Source: Malaciobacter halophilus (GTDB taxonomy: Bacteria > Campylobacterota > Campylobacteria > Campylobacterales > Arcobacteraceae). From it: DNA of 64,000 bases. The DNA lies in NCBI RefSeq assembly GCF_002837275.1, contig NZ_NXIF01000006.1, forward strand, positions 17,260 to 81,259, given 5' to 3'. Each line of letters opens with the position of its first letter. Position 1 is the first letter of the stretch. Below, piece by piece: positions 16,329 through 25,135 of the stretch. Made by a program: the position numbers and the translations under genes. A model generated the notes under the pieces. It had not been told where the DNA came from. It saw only the letters and a list, made by a program, of their open reading frames with translations, and did not search any database.

Positions 16329-16457
16329 CTATTTAAATGTAACCTGCGCTTGCTCATCTGGTGGTATTAAAACACAGCTCTTTACTTTTTTAAGCCAAAG
16401 TGCTTTTTGGGGGGGACACTGGATGCCTTTTGTGTAGAGTGATTTAGATAGGTTCAT
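16329..16457 (-). pseudogene. Truncated duplicate of the DUF2779 nuclease gene (42 codons)
   Basis: Reading from ATG 16457, the frame gives MNLSKSLYTKGIQCP, then PQKALWLKK and PPDEQAQ, ending VTFK and a TAG stop. It aligns with residues 1-39 of the intact nuclease, with two extra residues beside a run of seven C on the coding strand (G7 on the plus strand, 16409-16415). Homology stops just before the TAG. The copy overlaps the 3' end of the 122-aa gene by 14 nt, so this looks like the original operonic position of the nuclease. The remaining 450 codons are absent. It is probably a relic of insertion or duplication; a functional 42-aa peptide is unlikely. Confidence 0.8.
16335..16457 (-). repeat. 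Direct repeat copy B: 5' end of the DUF2779 gene
   Basis: This 123-bp segment matches 12423-12539 with scattered substitutions and a net 6-bp insertion at the C7 tract. Both copies run in the same direction, ~3.9 kb apart, and bracket exactly the ORF6N and SF1 helicase genes. No transposase or other inverted-repeat ends were found inside the bracket. Confidence 0.85.
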
Positions 16458-16812
16458 TAGGCATATAATCTTGTTCAGTTATTAGTATAATTGGAAAATC
16501 TTCATCTTCTTCCCAAAAATCAAGATCATTAATTACTTTAAATATTTTTTTTGCAATATTTGGAAAATAGTATATTGCTGTAGAACTTCTTGTTCCACTC
16601 CCCGATTTGTAATAATATTGAAACTCATTCATATCTCTAATTGCAAAAAAACTGTTGTTTTGTAAAGATAATTTATACTCAAAGTTTCTATTTTTTGGAG
16701 GCATTGTAGCTATTTGCAAAATTTCATCTTTAGTAAAGGTAAAAGTTTCTTTTCCATGATATGCTGAGAACATTAATGTAATTTTTGGTTCTAAATCGAT
16801 TATATCATCCAT
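16444..16812 (-). CDS. Hypothetical 122-aa protein downstream of the Gabija-like helicase
   Basis: No family is recognised. The protein starts MDDIIDLEPKITLMFSAYHG and contains FTFTKDEILQIATMPPKNRN, KSGSGTRSSTAIYYFP and FWEEDEDFPIILITEQDYMPNEPI. It is soluble and acidic at the C-terminus, with no membrane segment. Its start is 14 nt past the UvrD-like helicase stop, and its end overlaps the truncated DUF2779 copy by 14 nt, so it is the third gene in a GajA-GajB-X arrangement. The last few codons lie inside the duplicated DUF2779 sequence, read in another frame. It may be an accessory subunit, regulator or antitoxin-like partner; this is inference from position only. Confidence 0.65.
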   Translation of the reverse strand: MDDIIDLEPKITLMFSAYHGKETFTFTKDEILQIATMPPKNRNFEYKLSLQNNSFFAIRDMNEFQYYYKSGSGTRSSTAIYYFPNIAKKIFKVINDLDFWEEDEDFPIILITEQDYMPNEPI

Positions 16813-16826
16813 ACTAATACTCCTAT

Positions 16827-18806
16827 TTATAAACTTACATTTATTGCATCTGGATAAAATTGTTTTAATAAAGTTTCTTCATCTTCTTTAATTAATCTCA
16901 CACATGTTAAATTTGTTTTTGTCCTTGAACATGCAACATAAAAAAGTTTTTGACTATCAATTTTTTTAGCTTCATTATTACTAGAATCAAATAAATTTGT
17001 AAAATCATATTCATTCCAAAAATATTCATCTAATACTACTATAACGTTATCAATACCTGAACCTTTTGTTTTGTGCATAGTTATATAATCAATCTCTTCA
17101 TTCATATAATTGTAATAGTTAATTATTTCATTAAAAGTTACAGTAGGAGAAAATAGTCCTAAATAAAAGTTCTCTTTCTTTAATTCTTTTTCTAACTCTT
17201 TAAATTCTTCCTCTTCTATTTCTATGCCTGAATCTCGCATTTTCTTTAAAGTATTATGAGAACTATAGTTTGATTTAAAAGCCTGGTAATCTTCATTATT
17301 TAAATCAGATAAAAAAGCATCTTTTCTAGACATATATGAATCAAAAGATTCTGATTTTTTTATTAAATTATTATTAAAAGCATAATTTAATGCATCAATT
17401 GCACTTCCATCAAACCCTAATAAATGTTCAATATCATCTTTTAATTTTTGTTTATCTTCAATTGTTCTAATTGGATAACCAACTTTTTTGAGTTCACTTA
17501 ATATATAATTGTAATTTCCATTTTTATAAGATTGGCAAAGTTCTATTAAATCCATAAACTGTAACCTTATTAATACTTCCTCAATATACTCTTTAGGTTC
17601 TTGATATCTTTCTGCAAAAGTATCATAAAGCTTTGAAAATCCTGCTTCTACAGAAATGGACTTATTTGTTAACATTAATAGTTTAGAATTTGCCTGAGTA
17701 GAATTAGCTAAATTTATTAATGTATTTATTTTTCCTATATATTCATTCTTATCTTCTGGACTTGAAAATGCATTTGGTTTACTTTCAACTATTGAGTAAT
17801 AAAAATTTACAGTACCTTGCCTTTCATCTAAACTTTTTTCACTATGTTTTAATGCAACCTCTTGCCTTAAACCATCATTTCTAATTTTATTAATAAAATC
17901 TATAACTTGAACAGAACATCTATAATTATCTTCTTTAGGTATTTCGTTTAATAAACCAATAGAGATGTACTTTTGAACATCACCTATTCCATCACTATAA
18001 ATTGACTGCATTGAATCACCAAATAAACCAATAACAGTTTTTTCAGTTTCAGGCAGACATTCTAAAAAGACTTTTATAATTTTCTCATTAGCATCTTGAT
18101 ATTCATCAATAAAGACATAATCAAATCTATCTTGAAGGATTTTACCAATTTTAGGAAATGTTCTAAAAAGTTGATATGAGATTTCTAATAATCCATCATG
18201 TCCAAAAGTTAAATCATTATAACTATCAAAGCGTGTTTCATTATACTTGATATTATTATAGTTCATTTCTTTAATTTGACTTTTTATTATTTCATTTAAC
18301 TCATCTATTCTCGTGTTTAAATCAAAATTATATGATATTGGGTCTTTATCATATTCTCTTTTTCCGATCGCTTTTCCTATACTTTCAGATTGAATAGTAA
18401 ATAGCTTTTTTGCATATTTTTCATATATTTTTTTATATTTTTCATGTTCTTTCTTTTTCTGTACTTTTTCGTCCCCTTCATAAAACTCTATTTCTTTTCG
18501 TTCTATTTTTTTAACTTTAAAAAGTTCAGAAATACATTGAGATATATTCTTCTTATAATCTTTTATAATTGAATTTAAGAAAGAATGAATTGTACTAATT
18601 GTGTATTGTTCCCCAACTCTTGATTTTATCTCATCAACTGCTAAGTTTGTATGTGTAATACAAGCAACTTTTTTATCTGGATAATTTTCAGTAATATATT
18701 CTAAAACCTCTTTCAATGTTTCAGTTTTACCACTACCTGCACCACCTTGAAGAACAAAAGATTTATTTTCTTCAATAGATTGTTTTATCTTATCAAGAGG
18801 CGTCAT
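16827..18806 (-). CDS. UvrD/PcrA-like SF1 helicase, GajB-like (Gabija-type defence)
   Basis: The 659-aa helicase has Walker A GGAGSGKTE at 21-29, motif Ia VACITHTNLAVDEIKSR and motif II DYVFIDEYQDANE. Motif III is IGLFGDSMQSIY and motif IV NYRCSVQVIDFINKI. Motif V is YITMHKTKGSGIDNVIVVLDE, and motif VI is KLFYVACSRTKTNL. It is longer than the ~500-aa Bacillus GajB, mainly through a 90-180 insertion rich in Lys and Glu. Its ATG lies inside the end of the OLD nuclease gene (14-nt overlap). Class 2 OLD nucleases and Gabija systems pair with exactly this type of helicase, which is thought to act on DNA ends or sense nucleotide depletion with GajA. Confidence 0.87.
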   Translation of the reverse strand: MTPLDKIKQSIEENKSFVLQGGAGSGKTETLKEVLEYITENYPDKKVACITHTNLAVDEIKSRVGEQYTISTIHSFLNSIIKDYKKNISQCISELFKVKKIERKEIEFYEGDEKVQKKKEHEKYKKIYEKYAKKLFTIQSESIGKAIGKREYDKDPISYNFDLNTRIDELNEIIKSQIKEMNYNNIKYNETRFDSYNDLTFGHDGLLEISYQLFRTFPKIGKILQDRFDYVFIDEYQDANEKIIKVFLECLPETEKTVIGLFGDSMQSIYSDGIGDVQKYISIGLLNEIPKEDNYRCSVQVIDFINKIRNDGLRQEVALKHSEKSLDERQGTVNFYYSIVESKPNAFSSPEDKNEYIGKINTLINLANSTQANSKLLMLTNKSISVEAGFSKLYDTFAERYQEPKEYIEEVLIRLQFMDLIELCQSYKNGNYNYILSELKKVGYPIRTIEDKQKLKDDIEHLLGFDGSAIDALNYAFNNNLIKKSESFDSYMSRKDAFLSDLNNEDYQAFKSNYSSHNTLKKMRDSGIEIEEEEFKELEKELKKENFYLGLFSPTVTFNEIINYYNYMNEEIDYITMHKTKGSGIDNVIVVLDEYFWNEYDFTNLFDSSNNEAKKIDSQKLFYVACSRTKTNLTCVRLIKEDEETLLKQFYPDAINVSL

Positions 18807-20751
18807 TTTGAATCCATTCTAAAGCATTTTTTATATATAAAGGCATTTTCCATTCAATATTTTTTGATAAAGCCAAATACAATAATGAAAATGCAAAATC
18901 TGATTTCTTCTTTAATATTCTCTCTGTTAAATCATATATTTCTGTAGTCTCTACCAATTCACTTTTATTTTGTAAACCCCTTAAATTATCTTTTTGAGTA
19001 ATTAACTCAGTCAAATTAACTTTTATAAAAGCATCTTCAAAACTTCTTGCATGATAACTATCTTCACTTATTTGATAAAAGACTTTTATTTTACTTGTAT
19101 CAGTAATTGACAAAGCATTATTTTTTAAATTATTAAACCATTGAGGGAAATCAACAGAATTTATATCTGGTGCGTTAAAATATTTTTTAATTGTTGCATT
19201 GCTAGTGTGAGTTGCTCCATCAACTTTATGTGCTGGATAAGTAGTTCCTGAAGAATTAGTTGTCTTTAACGTTGTATCTATATCTGTTATGATTAAAGTC
19301 TGAATATCAAAGAACCTTACTAACTTATCAAAGGCTTCAGCATTAGCACCAACCTCTAAAATTGAAATATTTTGAGAAGAAATTGGTACATAATTTGGAT
19401 TAATTATTTTCTCTTCGTCAAATTTATTAATATAATAGGGAAGTAACATTTTTTCCGTTGTTCCCTCTATAAATATAATTTTATTTGCAAAAAACAATTC
19501 TGAAGCTTGTAAAGTTAAATACTGTTCTATGAATTGAAATTCTTCCTCTTCTGTTGCATATAATTCTTTTAATTCAGTATGAAAATTTTTAATCTTAATA
19601 TTTTGATTATCTTCATTTAATAAATATCTTATATCTTTAAAATCACACTTAGAAACTATTTGAGCTGAGTGTGTTGTTATTAGTGTTTGTAAATTATCGA
19701 TTTCTTTAAAAACTTTTTTTATTTTATCAATAAATTTATATTGCATTTGTGGGTGTGTATGTGCTTCAGGTTCTTCTATAAACAATAAATTTATATCTTT
19801 TTGTTCTTCAATAAAATTTTCTTTTTTCATTTCTATATCTAAAAGAAGATACAATATGTTCATATAACCTAGACCATTTAAATGTTCTGGTAAATGATTT
19901 GAAGTATCACCATATACTACTTTTGATGAATTAGAAATAATTTCATTTGATTCTAAGTCTGATACAACTTTTAAAGTGTCTAAATTTAAGAAATCTTTCC
20001 CTGATGCAAGAAAGTTTCTAAATTCAGTGTTATATTCGTCATTTAACGTTTCATCCATTTCAATCATTTTTGTATTAATATCAGAAAAATTTGGATCACT
20101 AATATTTTTTTGATTAAAATATTTTGTAGTCATAATTGATAATATTTTTTTACCTTTATTATCATCTGAACTTGATACATTTCTTTTTGCATGTATAATC
20201 TGAAAATTAATTAATTTTCTAATTTGACCTATATCTTTTTTAATTAATTTATATCTATTTTCTTCTAATAAATCCTCTTCATCTTCAAATGAATAAATAG
20301 AAGTTTTTAAATAGTTATGTAGATTTTTCTTTAAATATCTAATCTTTTTATCAGGTTCAGTAAGTGGTTCTAAAAGAGGGAGTAACTTGTCTTTTTTTAT
20401 CGTAACTTCAAATAGTATTTTTACACTATTATTGTCTGGATCTAAATCTAAAATGAACTCTGATAAATGTTCTAAATTATCTATTTGATTATAGCTTACC
20501 TCTAAAATCATTTGTATAGTTAAATCTAAAATATTAGTATCTTCATTTATAGTATTAATTTGTTCTCTTAAACATAAACTAAAATCATCATATTGAAAGG
20601 AATCATTATTATAAAACTTTTCAAACAATACTAATAAAGATGTCTTACCACTATTATTTCTACCTATCAATAAGGATAATTCATCTTTCATTTCTAATAC
20701 AGAATCTTTTAACAATCTAAAATTTTTTATTTTAATTTTTTCTATTTTCAA
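18793..20751 (-). CDS. OLD-family ATPase-TOPRIM endonuclease, GajA-like (Gabija-type defence)
   Basis: The 652-aa protein starts with an ABC/RecF-type ATPase, IKNFRLLKDSVLEMKDELSLLIGRNNSGKTSLL (Walker A at about 30-38). The ABC Walker B region is INLLFIEEPEAHTHPQMQ, with LITTHSAQI as the H-loop. A TOPRIM nuclease domain follows: IIFIEGTTEKMLLP (Glu motif) and TLIITDIDT (D-x-D). The order ATPase then TOPRIM, with a UvrD helicase directly downstream, is that of class 2 OLD nucleases and GajA of the Gabija anti-phage system, which nicks DNA when nucleotide pools fall. It starts 11 nt after sbcC and overlaps the helicase by 14 nt. Confidence 0.88.
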   Translation of the reverse strand: MKIEKIKIKNFRLLKDSVLEMKDELSLLIGRNNSGKTSLLVLFEKFYNNDSFQYDDFSLCLREQINTINEDTNILDLTIQMILEVSYNQIDNLEHLSEFILDLDPDNNSVKILFEVTIKKDKLLPLLEPLTEPDKKIRYLKKNLHNYLKTSIYSFEDEEDLLEENRYKLIKKDIGQIRKLINFQIIHAKRNVSSSDDNKGKKILSIMTTKYFNQKNISDPNFSDINTKMIEMDETLNDEYNTEFRNFLASGKDFLNLDTLKVVSDLESNEIISNSSKVVYGDTSNHLPEHLNGLGYMNILYLLLDIEMKKENFIEEQKDINLLFIEEPEAHTHPQMQYKFIDKIKKVFKEIDNLQTLITTHSAQIVSKCDFKDIRYLLNEDNQNIKIKNFHTELKELYATEEEEFQFIEQYLTLQASELFFANKIIFIEGTTEKMLLPYYINKFDEEKIINPNYVPISSQNISILEVGANAEAFDKLVRFFDIQTLIITDIDTTLKTTNSSGTTYPAHKVDGATHTSNATIKKYFNAPDINSVDFPQWFNNLKNNALSITDTSKIKVFYQISEDSYHARSFEDAFIKVNLTELITQKDNLRGLQNKSELVETTEIYDLTERILKKKSDFAFSLLYLALSKNIEWKMPLYIKNALEWIQNDAS

Positions 20752-20762
20752 ATTTATTCCTT

Positions 20763-23700
20763 CTAATTTAAATCCAAACCACTCGTCCCATCACCCTTAG
20801 GCTCAACCTTTATCTGCAATGGAATTCGCTCTTTTAGTGCTTCCACGTGGGAAATCACACCTACCATTTTTCCTGAACTTTGTAGTTGATTTAGTGCATT
20901 TAGTGCCAGCTCTAGGCTATCGCTATCTAGTGTTCCAAACCCTTCATCTAGGAAAAGTGAGTCTATACTTATCTTTTGGCTTGCTAGACTTGATAGTCCT
21001 AAGGCTAAAGATAGACTTACTATGAAGCTTTCTCCCCCTGAGAGTGTGTTTACACCTCTTACCGCGTCACCTTGGAAGCCGTCTATTATCTCTATATCTA
21101 AGAGTTTGTTTGATTGGGTGTTTCTTTGGAGTTCATATCTTGGGCTTAGTATTTCTAAGTGTTTATTTGCTAGATAGATTAATTGGTCTAGGGTTATACC
21201 TTGGGCAAATTTAGCGAACTTGTCCCCTTGGCTTGAGCCTATCATATCATTTAGTTTTACCCATACTTGAAAGGCTTGTTTTTTCTTTTCAAGTTGTTTG
21301 ATTTTGTCCTCTGATTTTTTTATATTTTGGGTATTTATCTCTAACTCTTTTGAGATACTTCCTATGGATTCTTGTAGTTGGTCTATTGTACTTTGTAGGT
21401 TTTGTAACTCTTTGTTTATATCATCTTTGTTTTGATTTGTTGGGTTTATCTCTTTTTCTAAGAGTTTGTGTTCCTTTAGTTTTTTGTTTGTGTCTGTTTT
21501 TAGAGTTTGTATTTGAGTGTATTTCTCTTCTATGGTTTTGCATAGCTTTGTTAAGGTTTCAAACTCTTCTTTTGGTAGGTTTGCTTTTTCAAACTCCTCT
21601 TGTGAACTAAAGCCATACTCTACTAAAGCTTTTTCAAACTTCTCTTTTATGAGTACTAGGGTTTGTTTGTCATCTTCTTGTTTTTGGTTTAGTTGGATTA
21701 TCTGTTTTGAGAGAGATTCATCTTTTGATTTTAGGCTTGAAAGATGGTTTTGCAAATTGTTAAAGTGTTTTGAAACAGTATCTAAACTCTCTTGGATATT
21801 TTTCTCAAAAAGGTCTAAATCTTCTATATCTAAGATATTTTTGCTTTGGGTTTGAAGCTTTGTTATCTCTTCTTTTAGTTTTGTTTGTTCCTCTTTTAGC
21901 TCTTTTATTGTGTTTATGCTTGTATTTATCTGCTGTTGTTTTTGCAGCTCTTTATTTAAAGATGTTTGTAGAGACTCTTTTTTTGTTTGTAAAGACTCTT
22001 TTTGCTCTCTTAAAGTTACATACTCTTTTAGCTCATTTTCGCAAAATTGCATTTGCTCTTGTAGTGTGGTTTTTGAGTCTTCTTGTAGTTTGAAATCATT
22101 TGTTTTAAAGTACTCTTCTATTTGCTCTTTTGTAGTTTGTTGTTTTTGTAGTTCTAGGTTTGAGCTTTCAAGTTTTGAGCTAAGTTTTGCTAGGTTTATT
22201 TGAGCGTTGTTTAGTTCGCTGTTTTGCTCTTGTAGATAGTTTTCTTGCTCTTTTATTTTGGCTAGTGTTTGACTTATCTCTGTATCTATATTTAAAGAGT
22301 GGTTTATATATGGATGCTCTTTTGACCCACATAAAAAGCACTCTTGCCCATCTTTTAGTTTGGCTCTATCTTGCTCGTAGTTTTTGATAAGAAGTTCTTT
22401 TTCTCTTGTTTGTTTTAGTGAAGTTAGAGTTTCGTTTATTTGGCTTATTAGTTTTGTTTTTTCTTGGTTTAGTTTTGTTTGTGATTCTATTTGAGCGTTG
22501 TACTCTTTTATCTTGTTTTGTTCTTGTGTGATTTGTTCTTGTAGTATCTCATAATCACTTAGGGCTTTTAGAAGTGCTTCTATCTCTTTTAGTTTGGCTC
22601 TTGTGTTTTGCTCTTTTTGGTTTATATCTTTTGTTTTTGTTTCTAGTGCTTTATATTCTTCTATTAGCGTTTCTAACTGCTCTTTTTTTGTGTCTAGATT
22701 TGATGAGAAGTTTTTGTATAAATTGTCTATTTGTGATTCGTCATTTAAAAGTGTTTCAAAAGCTATCTCAAAATGTTTTGCCAACTCTTGTAAGTGTTGT
22801 GATATTTTTTTACTTTTTTCTACATATAAAGAGTTTTTACCATCGCTTTGTGTTTTTATTGTTCTTAGCTCTTTTAGTTTTTTATAGTTTTCATTGTATG
22901 TTGTTTGCTCTTTTTCAAGGCTTTGTTTAGAAAGTTTAAACTCTTGCTCTTTTGTTTGAATTTGTTCTTTTAACTCTTTGTCTTCTTTTTGCAAAGATTC
23001 TAAGCTTTGTTTATCATTTGTGATTGTGTTTATTAGTTGATTTTTCTCTTGGTTTAAAGCTTGTATTCTTATGGCTTTATTTGCAAGTTCTAGCTTTGTA
23101 AACTGCTCTTTGTTGTTTTCTTTTTCTTTGCTTATTTGCTCAAACTCTTGATTGTACTTTTGGCTATCTGCTTCTAGTTTAGCTAGGGTTTCTAGATAGT
23201 TTGATAGTTTTTTTAGTTCTGTTTCTTTTTTATCTAATTCTTGCTTTTCTTTTTTGTTTGTTTCTAGTTGTTTTGTTTTCTCTTCCGCTATTTCTGGTTC
23301 TAGTAATTCTATACTTCCTAGTGCTATTTCATCTGCTTCTATCTCTTTTTTCTTTGACGAGTATGTTTCATAGATACTTTGTGAGATTTGTTTGTAGATA
23401 TATGTTCCAGTAATCTTTTCTAGTAGGTTTGAACGCTCGTTTTCTTTGGCTTTTAAAAAGGCATCAAAACTTCCTTGGGCTAACATCATAGATTGAACAA
23501 ACCTATCAAAATCAAGCCCTGAGATTTCCTCTACAACCTTTGGTACTTTTGAAAGGTATGATTCTAGTATTTTATTTGTGTCTAGTTCTACTATCTCCAT
23601 CTTTGCAGATTGGAAATTTCCATTTGGATTTTTTCTTGCTCTTTTTTGCGCCCAAGAACTTCTATAAACTTTGCCTTTGATTTCAAACTCTACTTCACAT

Positions 23701-23924
23701 AAACACTCCCCTGTGTGTCTACTCATCAGGTCATTTGGGTTTGTTAGTCTGGCTGTTCTTCCATATAAGGCGCAAGTGATTACATCTAAAATTGTACTTT
23801 TCCCTGCTCCTGTTGGTCCAGTTATGGCAAAAAGAGATTCATCTTTTAGAAACTCTTGAAAGTCTATTTCAAACTCACCTTTTAGGGAGTTTATATTTAG
23901 TAATTTTACTTTTAGTATCTTCAT
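20763..23924 (-). CDS. sbcC: Exonuclease SbcC (Rad50-like SMC ATPase)
   Basis: The 1053-aa SMC-type ATPase has FAITGPTGAGKSTILDVITCALYG (Walker A about 36-44), a Q-loop region DRFVQSMMLAQGSF, and two long Lys/Glu/Gln-rich coiled coils. These are joined by a zinc hook, CFLC (about residue 529-532). The C-terminal lobe has NTLSGGESFIVSLSLALGLSSLAS (signature) and SLFLDEGFGTLDSDSL (Walker B), then VISHVEALKERI. With SbcD it forms a Mre11-Rad50-like complex that opens hairpins and degrades blocked DNA ends. TAATG overlap with sbcD shows coupling. The GajA-like gene follows 11 nt later, which is unusual company. Confidence 0.96.
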   Translation of the reverse strand: MKILKVKLLNINSLKGEFEIDFQEFLKDESLFAITGPTGAGKSTILDVITCALYGRTARLTNPNDLMSRHTGECLCEVEFEIKGKVYRSSWAQKRARKNPNGNFQSAKMEIVELDTNKILESYLSKVPKVVEEISGLDFDRFVQSMMLAQGSFDAFLKAKENERSNLLEKITGTYIYKQISQSIYETYSSKKKEIEADEIALGSIELLEPEIAEEKTKQLETNKKEKQELDKKETELKKLSNYLETLAKLEADSQKYNQEFEQISKEKENNKEQFTKLELANKAIRIQALNQEKNQLINTITNDKQSLESLQKEDKELKEQIQTKEQEFKLSKQSLEKEQTTYNENYKKLKELRTIKTQSDGKNSLYVEKSKKISQHLQELAKHFEIAFETLLNDESQIDNLYKNFSSNLDTKKEQLETLIEEYKALETKTKDINQKEQNTRAKLKEIEALLKALSDYEILQEQITQEQNKIKEYNAQIESQTKLNQEKTKLISQINETLTSLKQTREKELLIKNYEQDRAKLKDGQECFLCGSKEHPYINHSLNIDTEISQTLAKIKEQENYLQEQNSELNNAQINLAKLSSKLESSNLELQKQQTTKEQIEEYFKTNDFKLQEDSKTTLQEQMQFCENELKEYVTLREQKESLQTKKESLQTSLNKELQKQQQINTSINTIKELKEEQTKLKEEITKLQTQSKNILDIEDLDLFEKNIQESLDTVSKHFNNLQNHLSSLKSKDESLSKQIIQLNQKQEDDKQTLVLIKEKFEKALVEYGFSSQEEFEKANLPKEEFETLTKLCKTIEEKYTQIQTLKTDTNKKLKEHKLLEKEINPTNQNKDDINKELQNLQSTIDQLQESIGSISKELEINTQNIKKSEDKIKQLEKKKQAFQVWVKLNDMIGSSQGDKFAKFAQGITLDQLIYLANKHLEILSPRYELQRNTQSNKLLDIEIIDGFQGDAVRGVNTLSGGESFIVSLSLALGLSSLASQKISIDSLFLDEGFGTLDSDSLELALNALNQLQSSGKMVGVISHVEALKERIPLQIKVEPKGDGTSGLDLN

Positions 23925-25135
23925 TAGATTTGCTCTCTTTCATGAAGATTTGAAACTACTTCATTGAAAATTTGTGATAACTGCTCTTTAAACTCACTAT
24001 TTTCTATCTCTTCTAAGTCTAATCTTTTTTCAAAAACCTCTTGCACACTTAGTTCATCTAGGCTTATAGCTTTTAACTCTTTTGCTCTTAATTGCTTTTC
24101 GCTTTTTTCTATTTTAACTGCTAGGATTGTTAGCTCTAGTTTTGAAGCTAGTTCTCTTATCTCAGTGTTTGCAAACATTGGGTTGTCATCTTTTATATGA
24201 ACTTCTATCCATGTTGTCTTATCTTCGATAGCTTTTAACTCTTTTTTGATAGTTTCCAAATCGCCTTTGATAACTTGTAGTTTTTTTGTAAGTGGTACTT
24301 CTAACTCTTCTACTTTTACATTTTCATCTGCACTATTATTTATAGTTACTAGATTTACTTTTTGAGTATTTTTAGACTCACTAAAACTAAGTGGTATTGG
24401 AGAACCTGAGTATCTTACATGTTCATTTCCAACCGTTTGATTTATGTGTAAATGTCCTAAAGCCACATAGTCAAACATGCTAGCTAAATAATCCCCACCA
24501 ATATCAAGTGTTCCACCTATGTAGATATCTCTTTCACTCTCACTACTTCTACTACCAACTGTAGTCAAGTGTCCCATAGCTATGATTGGAACATTTGAGT
24601 CTAACTCTTTTGCTTTTTTGTAGGTTTTTTCATAGTAAGTTTTAATACCATCATTTGCTAGTTTTTCTTTGTCGCTTACAGTTTCCCCACCAAGTGATTG
24701 TCTTATAACACTATCTCTTAAAAATGGAACTGCACAAACTATTGCTTTAGTAGTATCAGCTTCTTTTATAGGTATGATTATATTTTCATCTTCATCGCCA
24801 TTTACTACTACATGTACATTTAGTGCTTCAAGTAGTTGCTTTGGTGCTTTTAGTGTAGAAACTGAGTCATGGTTTCCTGCTGTGATGATTGTAGTTTTTA
24901 AACTCTTTTTTGAAGATAACTGTTTTAAAAAGTTGTAGTAGAGTTCAAGTGCATAATTTGGTGGTGTTCCTGTATCAAAAATATCTCCTGATACTAGTAA
25001 AAGTTCTATTTGTTTTTGCTCAATTGTTTCTAAAAGCCAAGATAAAAAAGCTTTGTGCTCTTCTATTCTGCTTTTGCCCATAAAGTTTTGACCTAGATGC
25101 CAGTCTGATGTATGTAAAATCTTTATACTATTCAT
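23924..25135 (-). CDS. sbcD: Exonuclease SbcD (Mre11-like phosphoesterase)
   Basis: The 403-aa metallophosphoesterase shows all metal-binding motifs in order: ILHTSDWHLGQ (about 5-15), LLVSGDIFDTG (about 45-55), TAGNHDSVSTL, AMGHLTT and ALGHLHINQ. The capping domain follows, ending in FNEVVSNLHEREQI. Length is typical. It is the nuclease subunit of SbcCD and first gene of the minus-strand series sbcD-sbcC-OLD-UvrD-orf122. A TATAAT lies six bases before the ATG with no Shine-Dalgarno, so the transcript may be leaderless. Confidence 0.96.
   Translation of the reverse strand: MNSIKILHTSDWHLGQNFMGKSRIEEHKAFLSWLLETIEQKQIELLLVSGDIFDTGTPPNYALELYYNFLKQLSSKKSLKTTIITAGNHDSVSTLKAPKQLLEALNVHVVVNGDEDENIIIPIKEADTTKAIVCAVPFLRDSVIRQSLGGETVSDKEKLANDGIKTYYEKTYKKAKELDSNVPIIAMGHLTTVGSRSSESERDIYIGGTLDIGGDYLASMFDYVALGHLHINQTVGNEHVRYSGSPIPLSFSESKNTQKVNLVTINNSADENVKVEELEVPLTKKLQVIKGDLETIKKELKAIEDKTTWIEVHIKDDNPMFANTEIRELASKLELTILAVKIEKSEKQLRAKELKAISLDELSVQEVFEKRLDLEEIENSEFKEQLSQIFNEVVSNLHEREQI

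Noticed and set aside
12423..16457. An insertion sequence or composite transposon between the repeats
   Set aside because: No transposase and no terminal inverted repeats were found; the repeats are gene fragments.
20819..23413. Long open frames antisense to sbcC
   Set aside because: They lie fully inside sbcC, are rich in Phe/Leu/Cys/Ser runs typical of antisense translation of Lys/Glu/Gln coiled coil, and lack ribosome sites.
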